A stretch of DNA of 64,000 nucleotides, taken from positions 1 to 64,000 of the forward strand of contig JAHEIO010000008.1 of the NCBI GenBank assembly GCA_024639325.1, given 5' to 3'. A program made the translations under genes and the position numbers. Under the pieces are notes generated by a model. That model was not told where the DNA came from. It searched no databases and saw nothing but the letters and a program-made list of their open reading frames with translations. Each line of letters opens with the position of its first letter. The first letter of the stretch is position 1. Below, in pieces: positions 18,437-26,619 of this stretch. This DNA is from Gammaproteobacteria bacterium. GTDB taxonomy: Bacteria; Pseudomonadota; Gammaproteobacteria; Arenicellales; JAANXG01.

Positions 18437-18495
18437 TGATCAATGGTGTCATTGCGCGCCGAAGCTGCGAGCGAAGCGTGGCAGTACGCGGCACT
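18437..18495. repeat. Dispersed GC-rich intergenic repeat (copy 1)
   Basis: Contains CTGATCAAT, GTCATTGCG and CGAAGCTGCGAGCGAAGCG, matching the reverse complement of 31880-31940 and part of 57428-57530. This kind of CATTGCGAG/AGCAATCCAG element is common between genes in Gammaproteobacteria. Here it lies between the TIR-like/TPR gene and the CHAT-MBL gene. Confidence 0.6.
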
Positions 18496-18583
18496 CTTGA
18501 GAATTTTTGCTATACATCCGACTTCGATTACACTAGCTTGAGCGTTGCGCCCGGTGCGTCCCGAAAACGCGAAGGAGGTAACA

Positions 18584-21500
18584 GTGTCCATTCACGTACG
18601 CGAGGTGGTCCTCGAGTTTTTACGCCACGGCCACGCACATAACCAGTTGTTGTCGCCGTTTACCCGCTACCTCGCGTTGTGCGGATCCCATCCGGCGGTG
18701 ACGCTGACGGTACCTTTCGAGCACCGTGAACTCCAGCACCTGTTGTCGCGGATGCGCTATGAGCAGGGTAAGGACAGCATCTACGCGCGCAATCAGCTGT
18801 CGAAGGCGGTGACGGCAATGCTGGAACAGATTCCCGCCCTGCCCCATGAGGGCCGCGTCGACGACGATCAGATCCTACACCTGCGCTTGATGATCACACC
18901 ACAAGAACTCGCCCTGCTGCCCTTCGAGCTCGCTGAACCCCCAAGCGGCTTCAAGGCCGGCGGGCAGCCGCTGCTGATCGGCCCGACACCGGACGTCGTC
19001 CTGACGCGCGAAACACGCCGTACCGGAAGCGTCCAGATCCAAGTGCCACACAAGCCAAAACTGCTGCTGGTTGCCGCTGACCCAAAGGGATATGGCATTC
19101 CTTACGATGCGCATCGCAAGGCGCTCGCAGCCGCCTTCGGGCCGTGGGTGAGACCGCGGATTCGCGACGGTGCGCTGAGCAGAGACCTCGGCGCCCGCCT
19201 CGTCGTGCTGGAACGCGCGTCGCTCGACGAAATCCGCGATCAGTGCGCAACCGGCAACTTTACCCACGTGCATATACTGGCCCATGGCGATGAACTGAAC
19301 GAGCCCGGCCGGGAGGGCTTCGGCCTTGCGTTGTGGGACCGCCAGAAGACCGGCCCCGAAGTGGTCGACGGCGCCGCTCTAACACGTGCGCTGCTGCCGC
19401 CGCGGGACGACAGTTCGTGGGCTGCTCCGTGGTGCGTCGTGCTATGCACCTGCGACAGCAGCAACATCGGCGGCGTCGTCCATCCCACTGCGAGTCTCGC
19501 CCACGCCCTGCACGTCGCGGGCGTCCCGTTTGTCCTGGCATCGCAGTATCCGTTGACGTTCGGCGCGGCAACCACCATGACCAGTACGTTCTACCCGCTC
19601 GAGCTGCGGGGCGAAGACCCGCGGCGGACGCTGCGCGACGTGCGCCACGCGATCGCTTCGCGCATGCGCCAGACCCACGACTGGGCGAGCCTCGTCGCCT
19701 ATGCCAGCTGGCCCGCGGACCTGCCGGCTCAGCTCGAGGCGATCCGGGTCATACGCGCGTTCGCGCAACTCGAAGCGGCGCAGGATTGGGCCGACCGCAC
19801 CATAGCCGGCGCCGAAGGTTGCACGCAGAGCGACGATACGGCTGCGTCATTCACAAATATCCTGCGGCGCTCGCTGGCACTGGTCAAAGCCGCTTCGACC
19901 CGGCTCGAACAGGAGGCCGCAGCCAACGAGAAACAGCAACAGGAGATATTCCGCCGCGATGAGTTGCACGAGATATCCAAACACGAGAGGCAGCATCAGC
20001 TCGGATCGGTGACCGCCCTGCTCACGGAGATCTATGGGTTGCTGGGCTCCGCCAATAAGCGCCGCGCGCGGCTGCTTGACCATCTGGGAGCCGCTGATGA
20101 AGCCCGCGGCGCGTTGCGCGAAGCGGCGGATTGGTACCTCAAGGGGGTTGCCTTGCAGGCGCCGGAGCATTGGACTGCGTGCCAGTCCTTCGTGATGATC
20201 GGGCTCGGCTGCGGCGACAATGGCTGGGCCAGTGACGCGGAACGCAAGCGCGCTCAGGAGCAGTGGCAGAGCGCACTCGACGTCGCTACCCGCGCACTCG
20301 ACGACCCGGTTGAGCGGGTCTGGGCGTACGGCACGCTCGTCGAAGTAGAGCTGTGGCGGCCGGAGTTCGGCACCCGGACGGAATCGGCCGCGGAAGCCCC
20401 GCGCCCGGCAGAATGCGCCAAACGGCACGTCGAAAAACTGATTGAAGCCGCCGGAAGCGATCGGTTCCCGTTGAAATCGACGGTGCGTCAATTGAGGCGC
20501 TACCGGGACTGGTGGGGCAAGGCCGGCTACATCAAACCGGACATGCTCGAGCAGGTCGAAAAAATACTCGAAGAGTTTGAAGGGCTCGTGCCGGTTGACG
20601 ACGAACAAACGGATCCTGGCAAGCTGGAACCGGACCTCGAGGAGCGTTTCGAGGATGCCACCGTCGATCAGGTGCTCGGCAGCGGCGAGGTCCGGCGTGT
20701 CGACATCGGAAAGCCGGGGGCAGAGAGCACAGCGTTTCGCATACAGATGCTCCCGGCCCGGCAGGGCGATGCGCTTTGGATTGAGTACGGTGCCGCCGAT
20801 GACCTGCATCGCATTCTGCTCGACGGCGGGTTCCGCACGACAATCCGCACCGTGGAAGACCGAATCAGAGCGCTTGCGGACGCACCGGGGAATCCCAACG
20901 GCAAGTGCCACTTCGAACTCGGCGTCGTCTCCCACATCGATGCGGATCACATCGAGGGGATCGTGGAGCTACTCGGCGCGGCCATGCCGGTGACGTTCGG
21001 CGACTTCTGGTTCAACGGCCGCAAGCACCTGGATCTCCCGGCGGTGCAGCCTTCCATCGACGATGACTCCACGCTCGGCGGCAAGCACGGGCTGTTCCTC
21101 GACACGGCGCTGGAGTTGAGCAAAACGAGTTGGAACAGGTTCTTCGGCGGCGGTCCCGTGGTGGTCCCAACCAGGCCTAAATCGCTGCCCAGCGTTGAAC
21201 TGCCGGGCGGCATGAAACTTACTCTGATGTCGCCGACTCCGACGAAACTGGAGGCGCTCGCCAAGCGCTGGGATGACGAGGTCCACGAAGCGGGGCTCGA
21301 CGGCGCGACTTTCAAACAGGTGCTGCGTGCCATGGACAAGCTGCACTACCGCATCGGTGCGCTCGACCAGGAACTGCTGGGACGCAAAAAACCCTCTGGG
21401 CCGGTTGATGTCGAGGAATTGCTCAAGATACCCGACGGCGCGGACGAGTCACCGGCCAATGGGTCGAGCATCGCCTTTCTCGCGGAATACGACGGCCGTA

Positions 21501-21904
21501 AATGCTTGTTCATGGCCGACGCCCATCCCGACGCCATGCTGGCCGCGATCGACCGGATCGCCGGCAAGGGGAAACGGCTCGCCGTGGACGCGGTAAAGCT
21601 GTCCCATCACGGCAGTGGCAACAACGTAACGCTCGAATTGCTCCGGCGGCTCGACTCGCGGGTGTTCATGGTATCCACGAACGGCGGAGGCGGCCACTAC
21701 CATCCGGACCGCCAGGTCATCGCGAAACTTATTGCCGGCGACTGGCGGCCGATCGACGAGGACAACATCATCACCATCCTCTTCAACTACCGATCGGAGT
21801 ACACGGAGATCTGGGACGACCAGGCGCTCAAGCGGCGGTACCACTATGCCGTCGAATACGCCACCGCCGGAGACATCCTTGAGCTGTCGATCGGAACCCA
21901 GTGA
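18584..21904 (+). CDS. CHAT protease-like + helical + metallo-beta-lactamase fusion
   Basis: A GTG at 18584 with AAGGAGGT 5 bases upstream is the likely start (1106 residues); an earlier TTG at 18545 lacks such a site. Residues about 95-375 form a CHAT domain: ELALLPFELAE, His234 in HILAHGD, Cys290 in VVLCTCDSSN, and HALHVAGVPFVLASQYPL. Residues about 380-680 are helical, with a TPR-like pair around residues 490-560. Residues about 705-1106 form a metallo-beta-lactamase fold: QMLPARQGDALWIEY, His784-Asp786-Asp788-His789 in SHIDADH, Asp979 in FMADAHPD, His1008-His1009 in KLSHHGSGNN. Both active sites look complete. The MBL part resembles ComEC-like and related hydrolases that cut phosphodiesters, but its substrate is unknown. 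The DUF2235 gene follows on the same strand after 165 bases. I infer a protease-gated nuclease or phosphodiesterase effector. Confidence 0.85.
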   Translation: MSIHVREVVLEFLRHGHAHNQLLSPFTRYLALCGSHPAVTLTVPFEHRELQHLLSRMRYEQGKDSIYARNQLSKAVTAMLEQIPALPHEGRVDDDQILHLRLMITPQELALLPFELAEPPSGFKAGGQPLLIGPTPDVVLTRETRRTGSVQIQVPHKPKLLLVAADPKGYGIPYDAHRKALAAAFGPWVRPRIRDGALSRDLGARLVVLERASLDEIRDQCATGNFTHVHILAHGDELNEPGREGFGLALWDRQKTGPEVVDGAALTRALLPPRDDSSWAAPWCVVLCTCDSSNIGGVVHPTASLAHALHVAGVPFVLASQYPLTFGAATTMTSTFYPLELRGEDPRRTLRDVRHAIASRMRQTHDWASLVAYASWPADLPAQLEAIRVIRAFAQLEAAQDWADRTIAGAEGCTQSDDTAASFTNILRRSLALVKAASTRLEQEAAANEKQQQEIFRRDELHEISKHERQHQLGSVTALLTEIYGLLGSANKRRARLLDHLGAADEARGALREAADWYLKGVALQAPEHWTACQSFVMIGLGCGDNGWASDAERKRAQEQWQSALDVATRALDDPVERVWAYGTLVEVELWRPEFGTRTESAAEAPRPAECAKRHVEKLIEAAGSDRFPLKSTVRQLRRYRDWWGKAGYIKPDMLEQVEKILEEFEGLVPVDDEQTDPGKLEPDLEERFEDATVDQVLGSGEVRRVDIGKPGAESTAFRIQMLPARQGDALWIEYGAADDLHRILLDGGFRTTIRTVEDRIRALADAPGNPNGKCHFELGVVSHIDADHIEGIVELLGAAMPVTFGDFWFNGRKHLDLPAVQPSIDDDSTLGGKHGLFLDTALELSKTSWNRFFGGGPVVVPTRPKSLPSVELPGGMKLTLMSPTPTKLEALAKRWDDEVHEAGLDGATFKQVLRAMDKLHYRIGALDQELLGRKKPSGPVDVEELLKIPDGADESPANGSSIAFLAEYDGRKCLFMADAHPDAMLAAIDRIAGKGKRLAVDAVKLSHHGSGNNVTLELLRRLDSRVFMVSTNGGGGHYHPDRQVIAKLIAGDWRPIDEDNIITILFNYRSEYTEIWDDQALKRRYHYAVEYATAGDILELSIGTQ

Positions 21905-22071
21905 GCTGCCTCTAGATTAATGACTCGGCATTTCTCGTCGTTACGAGGCACCGTTTACGGCACAGTCCCGCGGTCCATTGGCCCGCAGGGCTCGATTGTC
22001 ATTACAGTAGCTTTGCTACTCCCCATACCTCGATGGAACGACGCCTCCGCTTACCCAACCCTGGAGAGATG

Positions 22072-23148
22072 ATGAAGAACATTGTTATTTGTTGTGATGG
22101 AACCGGCAATCAGTACGGTGCGGCCAACACCAATGTCGTGAAGCTATTCCGGGCACTGGACCTCAGCGGTGATGCCGGCACGCAGCAAGTCGCTTTTTAC
22201 GATCCGGGCGTCGGCACCGGAAACCCGCGCGGTGCGATCACCCGCAGCCGCGTCGTCGCCAGTCAAATCCTAGGACTCGCTTTCGGCGTCGGCGTCTTCC
22301 GGAACATATCCGACGCCTACCGCTATTTAATGGAGGAATATGAACCCGGCGACCATGTCTATATCTTCGGCTTCAGCCGCGGCGCCTACACCGCCCGCGC
22401 GCTGACCGGCATGCTCCATATGCTCGGTCTGCTACACTCGGGGAGCTGGAACCAGATTCCCTACGCCCTCGAGCTCTATCGCAAGCGGGTGCCCAAAGAC
22501 GAGGACGGGAAAGCCGAGCACTTCAAAACCGCGCGCGGCTTCAAGGATACTTTCTCACGTGAATGCAAGCCCCACTTCATCGGGGTATGGGACACGGTGA
22601 AGACGGTCGGAGTCTGGGACGCGCTGAAGATCCAGGCGAAATGGCAAACCGCACTGCCCTACACCTTCTCCATGCCGGACGTCGCGTTTGGGCGTCACGC
22701 CATATCCATCGACGAGAGGCGGAGCCGCTTTCGTCCCAATATGTGGAGCCATCGTGAGGACAACACCATGCAGCAGGTGTGGTTTGCCGGTGTCCACTCG
22801 GATATCGGCGGGGGATACAAAGAATCGGGGCTTTCCGATATTGCGCTCAATTGGATGCTCAAAGGCGCGCAGCATCAGGGGCTCTCCCTCCGCGCGGACG
22901 CCTATGATCAGATCCATCCGGCGCCGACGCAGGAGATGCACAACTCCTTGACCTGGAAGTGGATCGCGGCGGGCTGGAAACGCCGCGCGGTGCGCGGCCC
23001 CGGCGAGTGGAACGAACAAACAAAGTCCTGGGCGGCTCGACCGCCGTCGGTCCATGAAAGCGTTCGAATCCGCATGGACAGTACGGACTACCAGCCTGGC
23101 TTGCCGGCTGACGCCCGCTTCGTCGACGACGGCTGGGACTCCGATTGA
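22072..23148 (+). CDS. DUF2235 alpha/beta-hydrolase (Tle1-like phospholipase)
   Basis: The ATG at 22072 has GGAG 5 bases upstream; the track-like earlier ATG at 22033 lacks a ribosome-binding site. 358 residues begin KNIVICCDGTGNQYG, the DUF2235 start. The nucleophile is Ser102 in the GFSRGAYTARAL motif; FIGVWDTVKTVG and VWFAGVHSDIGGGY supply further family motifs, with Asp and His candidates in VHSDIGG. DUF2235 includes phospholipase effectors of type VI secretion (Tle1) and many stand-alone cytosolic hydrolases. No VgrG, Hcp or immunity gene is near, so a secretion role is not supported. Its position behind the CHAT-MBL gene suggests a lipase effector of the same island. Confidence 0.87.
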   Translation: MKNIVICCDGTGNQYGAANTNVVKLFRALDLSGDAGTQQVAFYDPGVGTGNPRGAITRSRVVASQILGLAFGVGVFRNISDAYRYLMEEYEPGDHVYIFGFSRGAYTARALTGMLHMLGLLHSGSWNQIPYALELYRKRVPKDEDGKAEHFKTARGFKDTFSRECKPHFIGVWDTVKTVGVWDALKIQAKWQTALPYTFSMPDVAFGRHAISIDERRSRFRPNMWSHREDNTMQQVWFAGVHSDIGGGYKESGLSDIALNWMLKGAQHQGLSLRADAYDQIHPAPTQEMHNSLTWKWIAAGWKRRAVRGPGEWNEQTKSWAARPPSVHESVRIRMDSTDYQPGLPADARFVDDGWDSD

Positions 23149-23161
23149 CCCGTATTTCTCA

Positions 23162-23189
23162 CTAGCCCGCATCGCTCACCAGGCGGCTA
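23162..23189. repeat. REP-like hairpin (forward orientation)
   Basis: CTAGCCCGC at the left and GCGGCTA at the right form a hairpin around a short loop. It is the inverse of the copy at 9198-9226, and the two bracket the 9.2-23.2 kb block. Between 23190 and 23346 nothing else is seen. Confidence 0.6.
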
Positions 23190-23345
23190 TAGAATCTCGT
23201 TAAGCATGGCAAACATTGAGGTCTATGGATTTGTCCAAAAAACAGCGTGTCTCGGAAACGCCTATCCCGGCGCTGGCTGGTCCAGATCGCGATGTACTTG
23301 GGCTTCATCGGCACCCGTCCTGCGCCATCGCTCGGAGTCCGGATG

Positions 23346-24899
23346 TCATCGAACGATTGCCGAGGAACGCAGCACCGCTTGCTCCGCGTTTACGCGGCCA
23401 AAACCGTAGTCGTCGTGATGCCCATTAGCGTCATATACAACACCACCAATCTTATCCGCGCTGTCGCGCATGATCTGGCGCAGCTGATCCCGTTTAAGGT
23501 CGATATTGGCGGATAGCGCCAGAGCCGCGCAGCCGGCTGCGCAGGGGGCCGCGAAACTGGTGCCGGTAGACGTTCCATACGTGTTGCCGGATTTTGTGCT
23601 GTAAACATCCACCCCCGGGGCGATAAGTTCAACGGCGTTTCCTCTCGCGGCGTTATCCTCCAAGTCATTCGAATCAGACCTAACCACTGCGATCACATCA
23701 TCGTGTGAAACGACTTCATCCAAACTCACATCGACGTTATGACCGTTGCTGGCCGCCCAGAAAATAGTGAGTCCAAGGCCGTTGCGTCCATTCATTGCGG
23801 CGCTTTCCAACGCCATCTCCAGCGTCGCGGTCAAATTCCAGACCGCCCCGTTGGGACCAAGGCTGCAAACGAGGATATCCACTCCCCGCGCTGGATCCGC
23901 ACCCGCCGCTTCGTTGGAAAAATTCGCGGCATAGCCCACCGCCCTGGCAAGGGTCGTCTGGGTGCCTACTTGATCACCAAGGCAGGAGATCAATACGAGT
24001 TCGCAAGCCGGTGCAGCCCCGCAGCCACCGTTTCCGTTGTTATGACGGGCACCCACCATTCCGGCACAAAAAGTACCGTGGTTGCTGTCCGGCATTCCGG
24101 CTGTGCCCTGCTGGAAAACGGTATTACCGCCGCTCGATTCAAAGAATCCGGATTCGGGCGCCACCCCCGAAGCCAGGTCTGCATGGTCTGCATCAAAACC
24201 ATTGTCGATGACGCCGACCCTGACCTCGGCCCCCAGCGACAGATCCCAGGCCCCCTCAGCCCTGACGTCCGCACCAAGGGTGCCGCCGTTGGCGCCTAAA
24301 TTATTCCACTGCCATTGCTCCGTGTAATCGGGATCCGAGGGAACGAACCGCTGCGGAATATGTTCCACAAATGAGGGTTCGGCCAGGGTAAAGCGCGGAT
24401 CGTCATGCAGCGCCACGGACGCTTCCAGCGAATCCGCCCAGCGGTTTGCGTTGACCTCGAAAAGGTTCGGAGCGAATTTCAGCACCGTCAGCACCTCGAG
24501 ATCGTGCTCAGCGAGGATCTGCAGACACTCATCAGCGTTGTACTCGGGCTTGAGTTGCACATTTATGCGAGTGGTAGTGATACCTACGGAGCCATCGTCT
24601 CGGCGGATGATCTTTCCGACTTCTTCGGCGTTGTCGAACCTGCGGTGGGTTTCCACGGCGCGGACTAGATCATCGGATGGCACCACGAACAACCAATTCG
24701 CCGTGGCGAACGCCTCCGCGGTCTCCCGCGGCATGATTTGTTCCGTTTCCGAACGAAGCGCAGGTTCAGCGGAAGCGCCGAACGAGGGCGCCCCGGCCTT
24801 GGGGACGCCTTGTTCATCGGTTGATACGTGGACCGCCGTTACGTTGGGAACCTCTTCAACCTCGATACGGCGATCCCGTATGAAATAATGACGTTTCAT
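23346..24899 (-). CDS. Subtilisin-like serine protease (S8), cytosolic
   Basis: 517 residues. The catalytic domain is about 205-515: Asp232 in VGVIDNGFDADH, His274 in SNHGTFCAGMVGA, oxyanion Asn385 in WAASNGHN, and Ser448 in GTSTGTSFAAP. All three catalytic residues are present. The N-terminal ~195 residues contain a possible inhibitor-like prodomain (KFAPNLFEVNANRW), preceded by a charged start without a signal peptide, so the enzyme probably stays in the cytosol. GGAG lies upstream of the ATG. It follows the trypsin-like gene by 65 bases on the same strand, forming a two-protease operon. Cytosolic subtilases of this kind occur in bacterial conflict loci; the role here is inference. Confidence 0.9.
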   Translation of the reverse strand: MKRHYFIRDRRIEVEEVPNVTAVHVSTDEQGVPKAGAPSFGASAEPALRSETEQIMPRETAEAFATANWLFVVPSDDLVRAVETHRRFDNAEEVGKIIRRDDGSVGITTTRINVQLKPEYNADECLQILAEHDLEVLTVLKFAPNLFEVNANRWADSLEASVALHDDPRFTLAEPSFVEHIPQRFVPSDPDYTEQWQWNNLGANGGTLGADVRAEGAWDLSLGAEVRVGVIDNGFDADHADLASGVAPESGFFESSGGNTVFQQGTAGMPDSNHGTFCAGMVGARHNNGNGGCGAAPACELVLISCLGDQVGTQTTLARAVGYAANFSNEAAGADPARGVDILVCSLGPNGAVWNLTATLEMALESAAMNGRNGLGLTIFWAASNGHNVDVSLDEVVSHDDVIAVVRSDSNDLEDNAARGNAVELIAPGVDVYSTKSGNTYGTSTGTSFAAPCAAGCAALALSANIDLKRDQLRQIMRDSADKIGGVVYDANGHHDDYGFGRVNAEQAVLRSSAIVR

Positions 24900-24964
24900 T
24901 ATCAGTCTCCAGTGATTCTCGTCGAACGAACTCTAAAACTATACTTACGCACTTACGCAAAACT

Positions 24965-25951
24965 CTAAGACAGAACGCCGGAGATCAGCGATACTCGGGT
25001 ACAGTCTTCCCCCCTGCAGCCCTGGACCGGGCAGGTAAAAGACACGACACACGATCCGATGCTCTGGAAATCAGTCTCTCCACGGACCAGTATGCCTTCG
25101 ACTTCGTGCGTATTGGCATTGAAGACCGGAGAACCTGAATTTCCTCCATAGGTGTCCAGATTCGCGACGAAGAACTCTTCATTGTCGTTGCTTCTTACTT
25201 CTGCTTCTCCGGCTAGCTTTTTCGGTAATCCTGCGGGATGACCAATCACATAGAGCCTGGTGCCGTCGGCTACTTTGTTGGATCGCTGAATGACCAACGA
25301 TGTCCTGCCCTCCACCTTTCGATCCAATCTGACCACCGCCCAATCCGCCCCGTCGTTGTCAAGCTCCCAGCCAAGCAGCTCGGTGCCGGCGTAGACGTCC
25401 GCTGACGGGACGTTTACCGCGGCCTCATTCTCGGAAATCATGTGATATCCAAATACAAAGCGACGCGTGCCGATATTGCTTTGATTCAGGCAGTGACCAG
25501 CCGTGGCGACCAAATCCTCTCCAACCAAAAAAGCGGTACAAATCGCGCCGGCGGGCTGCGATCGAAACGGCTCGTCGTCACAAAGAGGGCTTCCGCCGCC
25601 CTCGAACTGTTGGGCCATAGTGGAAGACGGAAGTGACACGGTTCCATCTCCGTTGTCTACTACGTCACTAGTTTTGAATATTGCGGCGACGCTGCCGGAG
25701 TTTCGTAGCGCGTCCTGGTCTTGCACGTCTTTGATTTCCTGTCTGTCGTCTTCCCCGTATATGACTTTTTGGCGAGCCACTATCTCGTTGGCAATGTCTT
25801 TGGAAGAATAGCTTTCGAGATCTGGCCGGGGTTCCCTGGATATCGCGTTACTGGATGCGGTCAAATCCAAACCTGATTTCAATTTGCTCCGAGAACGTAA
25901 TTCTTCGCGCAGTTCCGATATGCTCATGGAAGGCAACGACTTATCATTCAT
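24965..25951 (-). CDS. Trypsin-like serine protease (S1/V8 type)
   Basis: I use the ATG at 25951, which has AGAGGT upstream, instead of the GTG at 25969. The 328-residue product has His153 in VATAGHCL, Asp203 in GADWAVVRLD and Ser272 in YGGNSGSPVF, a full catalytic triad in a glutamyl-endopeptidase/V8-like fold. The N-terminal ~85 residues are charged and helical (SISELREELRSRSKLKSG) with no signal peptide, possibly an adaptor segment that binds a partner. The short SISELREEL start recalls small N-terminal adaptors in protease-linked conflict proteins, but I cannot assign it. Operon with the S8 protease downstream. Intact, unlike the trypsin-like gene at 16016-16738. Confidence 0.87.
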   Translation of the reverse strand: MNDKSLPSMSISELREELRSRSKLKSGLDLTASSNAISREPRPDLESYSSKDIANEIVARQKVIYGEDDRQEIKDVQDQDALRNSGSVAAIFKTSDVVDNGDGTVSLPSSTMAQQFEGGGSPLCDDEPFRSQPAGAICTAFLVGEDLVATAGHCLNQSNIGTRRFVFGYHMISENEAAVNVPSADVYAGTELLGWELDNDGADWAVVRLDRKVEGRTSLVIQRSNKVADGTRLYVIGHPAGLPKKLAGEAEVRSNDNEEFFVANLDTYGGNSGSPVFNANTHEVEGILVRGETDFQSIGSCVVSFTCPVQGCRGEDCTRVSLISGVLS

Positions 25952-26124
25952 TCCGAATACCTCTCTCACAGGACAAGATTGTCCGATAAATGCTCCGCTA
26001 GCCTGGTGTTTATTGATGTGGCATTACCCACAGAACTCAACTAAACGCGATGCTCTTGTTTCTGCGGATGCGTTACTCATGTATGCGTGCTCGACTTAGT
26101 TGACAGCATCGTGTCTGTTATGAA

Positions 26125-26580
26125 TCAACTTGACTTGTATGTCAAAGCAAAGTCCAGGATCCGCGTCCTGCCCCACCAGACTTTGCCAAGGTACACACCC
26201 GGTTCCACCTCGCGGATTTCGTCACGGACTTTTTTGAAGAAAAAAGAAGTTTCCGAGTAGTCGATAACAATAGTTTCCTTATCGTCCATCCAGCTTTTCT
26301 CCTTGTAAACCTTGGCCACGACGAAGGTCAGGCTGAACGGAGTTATCTTGTTGATCAGGATACCGCTCGTTTTGTCCGGCGGGAACATATCGAACACCTT
26401 GCCCTGCCAGGCGAACAGCCTGGCGAAGCGAGCGTAAACTTTTGCCAGCGAGGAGCCCGTAACTATGGCTGTTCCTCGTGTATCTCCATCGGGAATTTGA
26501 CCTGGTTCCGCCTGTTTGTAAATCTCATCCAGTTCGTCGCGCGATTTTTCGAGCCATTTCTCAACACTCTCGTTCATCAT
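26125..26580 (-). CDS. Conserved uncharacterised protein next to haem peroxidase
   Basis: A 151-residue soluble protein with no signal peptide; AAGGAG precedes the start. The pattern LFAWQGKVFD, INKITPFSLTFVVAKVYKEKSWMDDKETIVIDYSETS, VRDEIREVEPGVYLGKVWWGRTRILDFALTY is one I associate with a conserved but unnamed bacterial family often placed near redox genes. It looks like a lipocalin-like beta-barrel, with a possible ligand-binding role. It begins 39 bases after the haem peroxidase stop on the same strand, so both are probably co-transcribed. Function unknown. Confidence 0.75.
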   Translation of the reverse strand: MMNESVEKWLEKSRDELDEIYKQAEPGQIPDGDTRGTAIVTGSSLAKVYARFARLFAWQGKVFDMFPPDKTSGILINKITPFSLTFVVAKVYKEKSWMDDKETIVIDYSETSFFFKKVRDEIREVEPGVYLGKVWWGRTRILDFALTYKSS

Positions 26581-26619
26581 GGGTCTCCTTTCATTATTGG
26601 ACTCTCGTCAATGGCGGTT

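Noticed and set aside
10397-21904. Type III-E CRISPR (gRAMP with TPR-CHAT) system
   Set aside because: CHAT and TPR domains are present, but no Cas7-type fusion protein, Cas1/2 or repeat array is in the window.
22072-23148. Type VI secretion effector module
   Set aside because: DUF2235 includes such effectors, but no VgrG, Hcp, PAAR or immunity gene is nearby.
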